In this document: piece by piece, positions 7,481 to 15,800 of the stretch | How positions within the stretch are numbered: the first letter of the stretch is position 1 | How the letters are laid out: the number at the start of each line of letters is the position of its first letter | NCBI GenBank assembly: GCA_015075645.1 | Contig: JABTUF010000003.1 | Coordinates: 124,001-188,000, forward strand | Source of the DNA: Burkholderiales bacterium | Lineage (GTDB): Bacteria > Pseudomonadota > Gammaproteobacteria > Burkholderiales > Casimicrobiaceae | Direction of reading: 5' to 3' | DNA length: 64,000 nucleotides | Program-made: the position numbers and the translations under genes | The notes under the pieces: generated by a model | The model's database searches: none | Told to the model about the DNA's origin: nothing | The model's input: only the letters and a program-made list of their open reading frames with translations

Positions 7481-8772
7481 ACGCGCTCCACGCGAGATCC
7501 CTCGCGGAACTCGCCCCCGCGCTGGCGTCCGGGCATCTGCGGGCGCACGAACTGGCGCACGCGCTCATCGCGCGAATCGCCGCCACCGACGCCGGCGTGC
7601 GCGCATGGGCGCACGTCGACCGCAGCATCGCGCTCGACGCCGCGGCCCGGCTCGACGACACGCCGGTCGGCGCGCGCGGAGGGGCGTTCGGGCTGCCGCT
7701 CGGCGTGAAGGACATCATCGACACCGAGGAGTGGCCGACCGAGCTGGGCTCGCCGATCGCCGCGGGACGGCGCCCCGGCGAGGACGCCGCCTGCGTCGGG
7801 CGTTGGCGGGCAGCGGGCGGTCTCGTGCTCGGCAAGACGGCGACCACCGAGTTCGCCTACATGCATCCGGCCGCGACCGCGAACCCGTGGAACGCGCGCC
7901 ACACGCCGGGCGGATCGTCGTCGGGATCCGCGGCGGCGGTGGCCCTCGGACAGGTGCCCGCCGCGCTCGGCACGCAGACCAACGGCTCGATCATCCGCCC
8001 GGCCGCGTACTGCGGCGTCGTGGGCTTCAAGCCGACGGTGGGGCTCGTGCCGTTCGACGGTGTGCACGTGTTCAGCCCGACGCTCGACACGCTCGGCACG
8101 TTCGCGCGCTCGGTCGTCGACACCGCGATCGTCGTGCACACGCTCGCACCGGCGATGCCGCGCGGGGTCGCGGCCTCGCGGCCGCCTCGCCTCGCGTTCA
8201 TCCACCGCTTTCCCTGGACCGCCCCGGTCGAGGACGGCGGCGCGCTCGACCACGCCGCCAATCATCTGCGCCGCGCGGGCGCGGACGTCGTCGCGGCGGC
8301 CATGCCCGACGCGCTCGCGGATGGACGCGACGTGCACCGCGCGATCATGCTCTCCGAGGGCGCCCGTGCGCTCGGATCGTTGCAGTCGCGCGAACGCGCG
8401 CGGATGTCGGCGACGCTGAACGCGGGTCTCGACGAGGGCCGGACCGTCTCCGTCGAGGCGCACCTGCACGCGCTGGCCGCGCGCCGGGCGATGATCGCGG
8501 CGGCCGTGTCCTGGCTCGCGGACTACGACGCGCTGATGGCGCCGTCCGCGCCGTCGCCGGCGCCCGAAGGGCTCGCCGCGACCGGCGACCCGTCGTGCTG
8601 CACCTTCGCCTCGCTCATGGGCTTCCCGGCGATCACGATTCCGATCGGCCACGGCGCGAACGGGCTGCCGGTGGGCATGCAACTCGTCGCGCGCGGCGGC
8701 GAGGACGCGGCGCTCCTCGGCGTCGCCGCTTGGTGCGAGTCCCGGCTGCCGCGCTGGCGGGGGCTCGTGTGA
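7477..8772 (+). CDS. Amidase (amidase-signature family)
   Basis: A 431-residue amidase-signature hydrolase. The Ser-cisSer-Lys triad can be placed: lysine in PLGVKDIIDT, the cis-serine in the loop TPGGSSSGSAAAVALG, and the nucleophile serine in TQTNGSIIRPAAYCG. The usual TGGSIR nucleophile motif is altered to TNGSII, seen in a subset of the family. Start ATG 7477 overlaps hemW (ATGA), so it is co-translated with heme and nucleotide housekeeping genes. Such enzymes cleave small amides or act in GatA-like complexes, but no GatB/GatC partner is near, so a stand-alone amide hydrolase is most likely. The substrate is unknown. Confidence 0.87.
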   Translation: MNALHARSLAELAPALASGHLRAHELAHALIARIAATDAGVRAWAHVDRSIALDAAARLDDTPVGARGGAFGLPLGVKDIIDTEEWPTELGSPIAAGRRPGEDAACVGRWRAAGGLVLGKTATTEFAYMHPAATANPWNARHTPGGSSSGSAAAVALGQVPAALGTQTNGSIIRPAAYCGVVGFKPTVGLVPFDGVHVFSPTLDTLGTFARSVVDTAIVVHTLAPAMPRGVAASRPPRLAFIHRFPWTAPVEDGGALDHAANHLRRAGADVVAAAMPDALADGRDVHRAIMLSEGARALGSLQSRERARMSATLNAGLDEGRTVSVEAHLHALAARRAMIAAAVSWLADYDALMAPSAPSPAPEGLAATGDPSCCTFASLMGFPAITIPIGHGANGLPVGMQLVARGGEDAALLGVAAWCESRLPRWRGLV

Positions 8773-8933
8773 AGCGCGCGAAGCGGCACGTGGTGCCCAA
8801 GCCGCGCAATCCGGTCGCTCGCTCGCCGCTCCTCGCCAAGGGGGGCGCGCACGGCAAGACGACGGCGGCGAAGCGCCGGGCTGCGGCGATGGAGCTCGCG
8901 AAGCTCGCCCGCGAGCCGGAGCGGGAGGACTGA
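8769..8933 (+). CDS. Small basic conserved protein (54 aa)
   Basis: A 54-residue, strongly basic protein beginning at GTG 8769, overlapping the amidase stop by four bases and ending two bases before the chaC start. It has a compact motif PRNPVARSPLLAKGGAHGKTTAAKRRA and an acidic C-terminal tip. I recognise the shape (basic, NP-x-LLxKGGAH-K) as a short hypothetical protein found in proteobacteria, without an assigned function. Tight placement inside the operon is the main evidence that it is translated. A nucleic-acid or ribosome-binding role is only a guess from its charge. Confidence 0.6.
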   Translation: MKRAKRHVVPKPRNPVARSPLLAKGGAHGKTTAAKRRAAAMELAKLAREPERED

Positions 8934-8935
8934 GC

Positions 8936-9622
8936 GTGACGCTCTCCCGGAGCGACCTCGAACGTGGCCGCATGCGCGAGATCTACGCGGCGACGATCGG
9001 CGCTGCGTATGCGCTCGACGACCATGCGCTCGACAGGTCGCTCGCGGCGACGCTGGCGGAGCGGCCGAAGGGCGCGGGCTGGTGGGTGTTCGCCTACGGG
9101 TCGCTGCTGTGGAATCCGCTGTTTCCGGTCGCCGACGCAATACCCGCGACGGTGCACGGACTGCACCGGCGCTTCTGCCTGCGATCGCTCGCCTCGCGCG
9201 GCACATGCGAGCGCCCGGGCCTCGTGCTCGGCCTCGAGCGGGGCGGTGCGTGCCGCGGCGTCGCGCTTCGACTTCCCGCGGCGCTCGCCCGAGACGAACT
9301 CCGACTGCTGTGGCGGCGCGAGATGGTCGTCGGATCGTACCGGCCGGTGTGGGTGCGCGCCCGCGCGCGCGGGCGGACGTTGGTCGCGCTGACGTTCGCG
9401 GTGCAGCGCGACCACCCGCAGTACGCCGCGCTTCCGCTCGGACGGCAGGCCGACGCGATCGCGTCCGCGCAGGGCGCGTTCGGCAGCTGCTGCGACTACC
9501 TGGCGCGAACGCGCGAGGCGCTCGCCGTCCACGGCATCGTCGATGCCTACCTCGAGAGGCTCGCGACCGACGTGGCCGCGCGGCAGCGACACTCGGGCGT
9601 CCGGGGGCCTTCCCGGGCCTGA
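8936..9622 (+). CDS. chaC: Glutathione-specific gamma-glutamylcyclotransferase (ChaC-like)
   Basis: A 228-residue ChaC-family enzyme that cleaves glutathione to 5-oxoproline and Cys-Gly in the cytosol. The substrate-binding motif FAYGSLLWNP and the glutamate-bearing LWRREMVVGSYRPVW, which holds the likely catalytic acid, are both present, as are RRFCLRS and the C-terminal GSCCDYLARTREAL. It starts with GTG 8936, two bases after the preceding small gene, and is the last gene of the rph operon. Seventeen bases separate it from the stop of the histidine-kinase gene on the opposite strand, so transcription converges here. Chain length is normal. Confidence 0.88.
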   Translation: MTLSRSDLERGRMREIYAATIGAAYALDDHALDRSLAATLAERPKGAGWWVFAYGSLLWNPLFPVADAIPATVHGLHRRFCLRSLASRGTCERPGLVLGLERGGACRGVALRLPAALARDELRLLWRREMVVGSYRPVWVRARARGRTLVALTFAVQRDHPQYAALPLGRQADAIASAQGAFGSCCDYLARTREALAVHGIVDAYLERLATDVAARQRHSGVRGPSRA

Positions 9623-9639
9623 CGCGCGGGGCGCGGGCG

Positions 9640-11004
9640 TCAGTTCGGCACGATCGCGGCGAAGCGCACGATCACCGCGGTTCCTCGGCCGGTCGGGGGC
9701 GTGACGAGTTCGACCGAAGCGCCGTGCCGGCCGGCGACTTCGCGCACGATCGCGAGGCCGAGTCCCGAACCGTCGCCCGGCGAACCATCGACACGGAAGA
9801 ATCGCTCGAAGATTCTGGGCCGCGCGGACTCCGGCACGCCCGGGCCGTCGTCCTCGACCGCGAGGAACGGGCGGCCGTCCTCGAGGCCGCAACGGACGGT
9901 CACGACGCTGCCGGACGGCGCATAGCGGATCGCGTTGTCGATCAGGTTGCCGAGCAGCTCGCGCAACATGACCTCGTCGCCCTGAACTTCCGCGTGTTCG
10001 AGCTCGAAGCCGAGATCGATGTCGCGCTCGATCGCGCGGGCGGCCCAGTCGCGCGCCGCGGCATCGCCGAGGCGGTAGAGATCGAACGGACGCATCCGGC
10101 CCTGGGCCTCGGCGTCGCCCTCGGCGCGCGCGAGCGCGAGGAGCTGATGCGCGAGGCGCGACGCGCGGATCGTCGCGGCGTGCATCTTCTCGAGTTCTGC
10201 CGCCACCTCGGGCGCGTGCGGGCGACGCCTCAGGAGTTCGAGCTGCATCCGCAGGCCCGCGAGCGGCGTGCGGAGCTGATGCGCCGCGTCGGCGACGAAG
10301 CGCTGCTGGCTCTCGACGGCGAGCCTCAGCCGGTCGATCAGGCGGTTGAGCGCGCGCATGGCGGGCTTCACCTCGTCGGGCGCGCCGCCCGTGTCGAGCG
10401 GCTCGAGATTGGTGGGCGCGCGGTCCAGCAGGTCGTCGCGCACGCGATCGAGCGGCGCGAGGGCGCGGCCGACCGCACCCCACACCAGCGCCAGGGCCAC
10501 GACCGCGACGACGAGCGTGGGCAGGAGGGCGGCGACCAGCACTTCGCGCACCAGCCGGTTGCGCTTGTTGAGCGTCTCGCCGACCAGCACCGTGAGGCCG
10601 TTGCTCGCCCGGTACGACGCGACGCGCATCCGGCTGCCGCGCCAGGTCACGTTGTGGAACATCGCGTCGCCCGGGGTGACGGGCACGGCCACCATCGGAA
10701 GGTCGGCCTCGCCGGCGACGACGTGGCCCCGCGCATCGCGGATCTGGAAGGCGAGCCGGTCGGATTCGTCGAACAGCAGCGCTCGCCGCGCGTCGACGGA
10801 CAGTTCGAGACGCAATGCGTCCGCGTCCCCCCGGACGCTGCCGGCGAGCGCGACGGCGGGGTCGAGCAGCGACCGGTCGTAGGCGTCGGCGGCCATGCGC
10901 ACGCCCACGTTCCAGGCGATGACCGCGGTCGCCACCACGACCGCGAGCAGGACGCCGGCCATCGAGAGCAGCACCCGATGGCGAATCGACGTCGGCGCGC
11001 GCAT
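9640..11004 (-). CDS. Sensor histidine kinase (QseC/TctE-like)
   Basis: A 454-residue inner-membrane sensor kinase. A first transmembrane helix lies near residues 12-32 and a second near 160-180, enclosing a periplasmic sensor of about 130 residues; a HAMP-like linker follows. The H-box is FVADAAHQLRTPLAGLR with the phospho-accepting histidine, the N-box ELLGNLIDNAIRYAP, and ATP-lid motifs VEDDGPGVP and GSGLGLAIVREVA. Its ATG at 11004 overlaps the stop of the response-regulator gene, so both are made together. The architecture matches QseC/TctE-type kinases that respond to tricarboxylates, metals or quorum signals; the ligand is unknown. It ends convergent with chaC. Confidence 0.93.
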   Translation of the reverse strand: MRAPTSIRHRVLLSMAGVLLAVVVATAVIAWNVGVRMAADAYDRSLLDPAVALAGSVRGDADALRLELSVDARRALLFDESDRLAFQIRDARGHVVAGEADLPMVAVPVTPGDAMFHNVTWRGSRMRVASYRASNGLTVLVGETLNKRNRLVREVLVAALLPTLVVAVVALALVWGAVGRALAPLDRVRDDLLDRAPTNLEPLDTGGAPDEVKPAMRALNRLIDRLRLAVESQQRFVADAAHQLRTPLAGLRMQLELLRRRPHAPEVAAELEKMHAATIRASRLAHQLLALARAEGDAEAQGRMRPFDLYRLGDAAARDWAARAIERDIDLGFELEHAEVQGDEVMLRELLGNLIDNAIRYAPSGSVVTVRCGLEDGRPFLAVEDDGPGVPESARPRIFERFFRVDGSPGDGSGLGLAIVREVAGRHGASVELVTPPTGRGTAVIVRFAAIVPN

Positions 11005-11681
11005 CAGCCCCCGTCGGGGCGATTGTTCCAGAGGTAGCCGAACCCGCGCACGGTGCGCAGGTGGACGCCGGCGGGCTCGATCTTCGCGCGGAGCCGCGAC
11101 ACGTACACCTCGACGGTGTTCGTGGCGACCTGCTCGTTCTGGCTGCACAGTTCCTCGATGATCTCGTCCTTGGACAGGACGCGCCCCGGGTGCTGCAGGA
11201 ACATGCACAGGAGCGCCCACTCGCGCGTGGTGAGGTCGACCGGATTGCCGTGGATCTTCAGCCGCCGGGCCGCGAGATCGACGTGCATCGCGCCGATCTC
11301 GACGATCGGCGTGGCCGGCACCTCGGGGCGGCGGAGCAGCGCGCGCACGCGCGCCTCGAACTCGTCGAGCGAGAACGGCTTGGTCAGGTAGTCGTCCGCG
11401 CCGAGGTCGAGGCCGTGCACACGGTCCTCGACCGCGTCGCGTGCCGTCAGCATCATGACGCGCGTGGCGTCGCCGCGCGCGCGCAGGCGGCGCAACACCT
11501 CGAACCCGTCGATCCCGGGCAGGCCCACGTCGAGCACGATGAGGTCGTGCGCGCCCCCGCTCGCGATCCGGTCGGCGACGTCGCCTGCGCTGGCGACCGC
11601 CGGGGCATGGCCGGCCGCGCCGAGCGCGCGGGCCAGGCCGTCGGCGAGCAGCGGGTCGTCCTCGGCGATCAGCACTCTCAT
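11004..11681 (-). CDS. OmpR/PhoB-family response regulator
   Basis: A 225-residue two-domain regulator. The receiver carries the acidic pocket AEDD (residues 6-9), the phosphorylation site D51 in LIVLDVGLPG, the switch T79 and K101 in YLTKPFS. The C-terminal winged helix (VDLTTREWALLCMFLQHPGRVLSK and VEVYVSRLRAKI, ending RTVRGFGYLW) is typical of QseB/TctD. It is the partner of the overlapping downstream kinase. A -10-like TACGCT ends six bases before the ATG, and a GC-rich hairpin lies upstream, but I see no clear autoregulatory direct repeat. Target genes are unknown. Confidence 0.95.
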   Translation of the reverse strand: MRVLIAEDDPLLADGLARALGAAGHAPAVASAGDVADRIASGGAHDLIVLDVGLPGIDGFEVLRRLRARGDATRVMMLTARDAVEDRVHGLDLGADDYLTKPFSLDEFEARVRALLRRPEVPATPIVEIGAMHVDLAARRLKIHGNPVDLTTREWALLCMFLQHPGRVLSKDEIIEELCSQNEQVATNTVEVYVSRLRAKIEPAGVHLRTVRGFGYLWNNRPDGG

Positions 11682-11806
11682 GCGGCTAGCGTACCAAACT
11701 GCGCCCCGCCTCGGGGAGCGAAGTTGGCTATCGCGCCGCCGGGCGCGTCCCGTCTGACGGACCGCTGACAGGCGCGCCGCCCCCCGGCGCCTGACGGGGC
11801 GCCGGA

Positions 11807-12550
11807 TCACGGAATGGCGATGGAGCGGCCGCCGTCGACGTTGATCGTCTCGCCGGTGACGTAGGGCGCGTCCGCGAGCAGGAAGTGCGCGGCGCGCGCG
11901 ATGTCGTCGGGCGAGCCTTCGCGCCGGAGCGGCGTGTGCGAGATGATGCGCTGGCGCGACACCTCGTCGAAGGTCTCGTCGCCGTCCGGCCACAGGATCG
12001 GGCCCGGGGCGATCGCGTTCACGCGGACCTCGGGCGCGAGTTCGCGCGCGAGCGCGCGCGTGAGTCCGGCGAGCGCCGCTTTCGCGGTCGAATACACGAC
12101 GTAGTGGCGCAGCGGCCGCTCGGCATGGATGTCGCTGATGTTGACGATCGCGCCCTGCGCCTTGCGCAACGGAGCCGCGGCGGCCTGCGCGAGGAAGAGC
12201 GGCGCGCGGACGTTGGTGCCCATCAGGTCGTCCCACTGGACGGGTTCGATCTCGCCCATCGCCGTCGGATAGAAGCTCGACGCGTTGTTCACCAGCGCGT
12301 CGAGGCGGCCGAAGCGCAGCACCGTCTGGTCGACGATCGAGGGCAGCTTGCCCAGGTCGAGCAGGTCGGCCTGGATCAGCGCGACCGAGTCGGCGCGCGT
12401 GCCGTTGAGTTCCGCCTGCAGCAGACGGGCCTCGCCGGCGGACGACCGGTAGTGCAGCATCAGCCGCGCGCCCGCGGCGTGCAGCCTGCGGCAGATCGCC
12501 GCGCCCACGCGCTTCGCTCCGCCGGTGACCAGCACGACCTTGTCCTGCAC
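11807..12550 (-). CDS. folM: Pteridine reductase-like SDR (FolM-type)
   Basis: A 247-residue short-chain dehydrogenase. The cofactor motif TGGAKRVG (residues 9-16) follows the T-G-x3-R-x-G pattern that distinguishes pteridine reductases and FolM (NADPH-dependent dihydromonapterin/dihydrofolate reductase) from ordinary SDRs with TGxxxGIG. NNASSFYPT, the catalytic serine in NISDIHAERP, Y-x3-K in YSTAK, and the C-terminal VTGETINVDGG are intact. GTG 12550 (VQDKVVLVTG) is chosen as the only start just before the Rossmann strand. It is divergent from the MidA-type methyltransferase gene, with 78 bases between them, and so belongs to a different unit from the two-component genes. Confidence 0.82.
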   Translation of the reverse strand: MQDKVVLVTGGAKRVGAAICRRLHAAGARLMLHYRSSAGEARLLQAELNGTRADSVALIQADLLDLGKLPSIVDQTVLRFGRLDALVNNASSFYPTAMGEIEPVQWDDLMGTNVRAPLFLAQAAAAPLRKAQGAIVNISDIHAERPLRHYVVYSTAKAALAGLTRALARELAPEVRVNAIAPGPILWPDGDETFDEVSRQRIISHTPLRREGSPDDIARAAHFLLADAPYVTGETINVDGGRSIAIP

Positions 12551-12628
12551 GCGCGCTCCCGCGGTCCGCGCCGGGCGAATTGTCGACTTGGGTACACTAG
12601 CACAAGCCGCGCGATGCGCGGAGTGCCG

Positions 12629-13810
12629 ATGCGGACGCGACGCGATCCCGACACCGCGCTGCCCGAGCCGGACGCGGACGCCAGGGCGCACGCCGCGCGC
12701 GTGCGCGCGGCCATCGTCTCCGCGCTCGAGGCGCGCGGCGGCTTCCTGCCGGTGCGCGACTACGTGGAACTCGCGCTCCATGCGCCCGGCCTGGGCTACT
12801 ACGCTGCGGGCGCTCGCAAGTTCGGCGCGGCGGGCGATTTCACGACCGCGCCGGAGATGACGCCGCTCTTCGGCGCCGCGCTGGCCTGCCAGGTCGCGCG
12901 GATCCTCGAGGCCACGGAAGCGCGCGAGATCGTCGAACTCGGCGCGGGCAGCGGAGGGCTCGCGATCGCGTTGCTGCGCGAACTCGACCGCCTGGACGCG
13001 CTGCCCTCCCGCTACGCGATCGTCGAGCCGAGCCCGGACCTGCGCGAACGCCAGCAGGCCGCGATCGTGCGCGACCTGCCGTCGTGGAGCCGCCGGGTCG
13101 CGTGGCTCGACGCGCCGCCCCCGCGCATCGACGGCGCGATCCTGATGAACGAAGTGCTCGACGCGGTGCCTCCCGACGTCGTGGCGCGCATCGGCGGGCG
13201 CTGGCACGAGCGCGGCGTGACGCTCGACCGGCATGGGAACCTGGCGCTCGCCGATCGCGCGCTCGCGGACGCGGCGCTCGAGGCGCTCGCGCGCGAGCGG
13301 TTCCCGGGTTCGGGCGACTACGCGAGCGAGATCCCGCGCGCGGCGGAGGCGCTGGTCGAGGATCTCGGACGCCGTCTCGCGAGCGGCGCGCTCGTGGCGA
13401 TCGACTACGGATTTCCGCGCAGCGAGTTCTACCACCCCGAGCGCTCGCGCGGCACGATGATGGCCCACTACCGCCATCGTGCCACCGAGGACATCTTCCT
13501 CTGGCCGGGGCTCGCGGACCTCACCACGCACATCGACTTCACCGGCGTCGCGGAGGCCGGCGCGCGCGCCGGCCTGGGCGTCGCGGGCTACGCGTCGCAG
13601 GCAGCGTTCCTGATCGGCTGCGGGATCCTCGACCGCCTCGCGGCCGCAGGCGATCCTTCGACGCCTGCCTACCTGCGCGAAGCCGGAGCGGTACAGCAGT
13701 TGCTCTCGCCCGCGGAGATGGGCGAGATCTTCAAGGTGATCGCGCTCGAGCGCGGCGAAGCGATCCGCTGGCCGGGCTTCGCGCTGGGCGACGCGAGCTA
13801 CCGGCTCTGA
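12629..13810 (+). CDS. MidA-type SAM-dependent methyltransferase (COG1565)
   Basis: A 393-residue protein of the NDUFAF7/MidA methyltransferase family, whose mitochondrial relatives methylate an arginine of a complex I subunit. Visible motifs: GYYAAGARKFGAAGDFTTAP near the N-terminus, the SAM loop VELGAGSGGLA, AILMNEVLDAVPPDVV, and LVAIDYGFPRSEFYHPERSRGT with TTHIDFTGV downstream, all characteristic. ATG 12629 has a GGAG five bases upstream; an in-frame ATG at 12614 is an alternative. A TACACT element at 12594-12599 could be a -10. A complex I assembly role in bacteria is inferred from the family only. Confidence 0.88.
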   Translation: MRTRRDPDTALPEPDADARAHAARVRAAIVSALEARGGFLPVRDYVELALHAPGLGYYAAGARKFGAAGDFTTAPEMTPLFGAALACQVARILEATEAREIVELGAGSGGLAIALLRELDRLDALPSRYAIVEPSPDLRERQQAAIVRDLPSWSRRVAWLDAPPPRIDGAILMNEVLDAVPPDVVARIGGRWHERGVTLDRHGNLALADRALADAALEALARERFPGSGDYASEIPRAAEALVEDLGRRLASGALVAIDYGFPRSEFYHPERSRGTMMAHYRHRATEDIFLWPGLADLTTHIDFTGVAEAGARAGLGVAGYASQAAFLIGCGILDRLAAAGDPSTPAYLREAGAVQQLLSPAEMGEIFKVIALERGEAIRWPGFALGDASYRL

Positions 13811-13827
13811 CCTCCGGCGGGCGTGCG

Positions 13828-14739
13828 TCAGGCGGCTGCCGGACGGCCGAGGTAGACGCGCGCGGCGTTGCCGCCCAGCACCGCGGCGCGCTGCGGCGGC
13901 GACAGGTCGTCGAGCGCGCGGAGCGTGAGTGCGCGCCAGCGGTCGTAGCCTCCGGCGAGGTTCACCACCGGCCAGTCGCTGCCCCAGAGGAGCCGGCCCG
14001 GCCCGAACAGGTCGACGAGCGCGTCGATCCACGGCGCGAGCTCCGCGGCATCGTCGCCGGAGCGCGCCTCGGTGACGAGTCCCGAGAGCTTGCAGACGAC
14101 CCGCGGGTGCGACGCGACCGCCGCGAGGTCCGCGCGCCAGGCGTCGATCTCGCGTTCGCGGATGCGCGGCTTCGCGCCATGATCGACGACGATCTGCAGA
14201 CCCGGATGGCGCTCGACCACCGCGGCGAGTCGGGTCAGATGGCGCGGCAGCACCAGCGCGTCGAACACGAGTCCGTGCGCGACCATGGCATCGAAGACCG
14301 GCGCGAGGTCGCGCCGCGCGAGCCAGTCGTCGTCCGCGATGTCCTGCACCATCGGTCGCAGGCCCACGAGCGCACGCTCGCCGGCCAGCCGTCCGACCGC
14401 CTCCGCGGCATCGGGCGCGTCGAAGTCGGTCCAGCCGACGACGCCCGCGACGAACGGCGTGTCCCGCGCGACCTCGACGAGCCAGCGCGTCTCGGCCTCG
14501 GTCGGCGCGGCCTGCACGAGGATCGTGCGCGCGATGCCGTGGCGCGCGAGGATCGGCGCGAGGTCGTCCGGCCCGAAGTCGCGGTGGATCGCTCCGAGCG
14601 CGGGCGTGAGCCAGGTGTAGTCGCCGCGCGCGAGCCGCCAGAAGTGCTGGTGGGAATCGATCCCCCCGGAGCGGCCGTCGGCCGCCTCCCCCCAGGGGGC
14701 GCCGCGCGCTCGGGGCGGCTCTGAGCGCGCGCCGATCAC
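13828..14739 (-). CDS. Amidohydrolase, L-fuconolactonase-like
   Basis: A 303-residue amidohydrolase-2 family TIM barrel. Metal/active-site motifs are IDSHQHFWRL at the N-terminus, VVDHGAKP in the middle and LLWGSDWPVVNL near the C-terminus, followed by GGNAARVYL; this set is typical of L-fuconolactonase and related sugar-lactone hydrolases. The start is GTG 14739, overlapping the stop of the aldo/keto reductase gene by four bases (GTGA). Coupling to an aldose dehydrogenase-type reductase supports the order sugar to lactone to sugar acid. The sugar could be L-fucose, L-rhamnose, D-arabinose or L-galactose; the sequence alone does not decide. Confidence 0.83.
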   Translation of the reverse strand: MIGARSEPPRARGAPWGEAADGRSGGIDSHQHFWRLARGDYTWLTPALGAIHRDFGPDDLAPILARHGIARTILVQAAPTEAETRWLVEVARDTPFVAGVVGWTDFDAPDAAEAVGRLAGERALVGLRPMVQDIADDDWLARRDLAPVFDAMVAHGLVFDALVLPRHLTRLAAVVERHPGLQIVVDHGAKPRIREREIDAWRADLAAVASHPRVVCKLSGLVTEARSGDDAAELAPWIDALVDLFGPGRLLWGSDWPVVNLAGGYDRWRALTLRALDDLSPPQRAAVLGGNAARVYLGRPAAA

Positions 14740-15782
14740 GCGGGCACCGGGGCGTCGTCGCGCAACAGCCGCGCGGCCTTGAGGTCGGCCCAGAGCGCAG
14801 GCGGGACCGGGCGGGCGAACAGGTCGGCGTTGCGCCGCACCTCGCCGGGCGAGACCGCGCCGAGCACGACGCTCGACACGGCCGGGTGGCCGAGCACGAA
14901 CGCGAGCGCGGCGTGCGCGAGCGCGGTGCCGTGCGTCGCGCAAACGCGCTCGATCGCCGCCACCCGGGCGAGCACCTCGGGCGGTGCCGGACGATAGTTG
15001 TAGCGCGCGCCCTCGACCGCTCCGGTCGCGAGGATCCCGGAGTTGTAGACGCCGCCCAGCAGGACGCCGATGCCGCGTTCCGCCGCGAGCGGCAGGAAGT
15101 CGTCCAGGGCCGGTTGCTCGAGCAGCGAGTAGCGTCCGGCGAGGAGCACGCAGTCGAGGTCGGCCTCGCGCGCGAAGAACGCGCACACCGCGGCGTCATT
15201 CACGCCGATGCCGATCGCGCGCACCACGCGCTGGGCGCGCAGGTCGGCGAGCGCGCGCCATGCGCCGGCGAGCGCTTCGCGCGCCCGCGCGAGCGCCGCG
15301 TCGCCGTGCGTCCACGGATCGACGTCGTGGACGAGCGCGATATCGACCGAGGCGACGCCGAGCCGCAGCAGCGACTGCTCGAGCGAGCGCATCGCACCGT
15401 CGTAGCCGTAGTCGAAGCGCCCCTCGTGCGGCAATCCTCCGGCGTAGCCTTCGGTGCGCGTCACGCCGGCCGGCGCGGGCGCGAAGACCCGCCCGACCTT
15501 CGTCGACAGCACGATTCGGCGGCCCGGGCGCCGCCGCAGCGCGGTGCCGATCCGGTGCTCCGAGAGGCCCCGGCCGTACAGCGGCGAAGTGTCGACGAGC
15601 GTGACGCCGGCGTCGAGCGCGGTGACGACCGTGTCGATCGCGTCGGTGTCGTCGAGCGCGGTGTAGAGGTCGCCGAGCGGGGCGCCGCCGAAGCCCAGCG
15701 TCGACACGTCCGGCCCGCGGCGACCGAGCGAGCGGACCGCGATCCCGGGCGGCGGGGGGGCTTGCGCAACCATCGCGTACAT
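14736..15782 (-). CDS. Aldo/keto reductase (aldose 1-dehydrogenase-like)
   Basis: A 348-residue AKR TIM-barrel enzyme related to L-fucose/D-threo-aldose 1-dehydrogenase and pyridoxal 4-dehydrogenase. The catalytic tetrad is visible: aspartate and tyrosine in LVDTSPLYGRGLSEHRIG, lysine in VLSTKVGR, histidine in IALVHDVDPW. The N-terminus RSLGRRGPDVSTLGFGGAPLG is canonical. It is translated together with the lactonase-like gene downstream and is divergent from the DapA-family gene, the two ATGs being only 14 bases apart; ATG 15773 is an alternative start. The inferred reaction is oxidation of an aldose to its lactone as the first step of a non-phosphorylated route. Confidence 0.87.
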   Translation of the reverse strand: MYAMVAQAPPPPGIAVRSLGRRGPDVSTLGFGGAPLGDLYTALDDTDAIDTVVTALDAGVTLVDTSPLYGRGLSEHRIGTALRRRPGRRIVLSTKVGRVFAPAPAGVTRTEGYAGGLPHEGRFDYGYDGAMRSLEQSLLRLGVASVDIALVHDVDPWTHGDAALARAREALAGAWRALADLRAQRVVRAIGIGVNDAAVCAFFAREADLDCVLLAGRYSLLEQPALDDFLPLAAERGIGVLLGGVYNSGILATGAVEGARYNYRPAPPEVLARVAAIERVCATHGTALAHAALAFVLGHPAVSSVVLGAVSPGEVRRNADLFARPVPPALWADLKAARLLRDDAPVPA

Positions 15783-15786
15783 ACTA

Positions 15787-15800
15787 ACATGTCAGCATGT
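15787..15800. promoter_or_regulatory. ACATG-TCAG-CATGT dyad between divergent genes
   Basis: A perfect five-base inverted repeat (ACATG and CATGT around TCAG) occupies the only space between the divergent aldo/keto reductase and DapA-family genes and contains the annotated ATG of the latter. It could be an operator for the GntR-type regulator encoded two genes away, but five-base arms can occur by chance. Confidence 0.3.
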
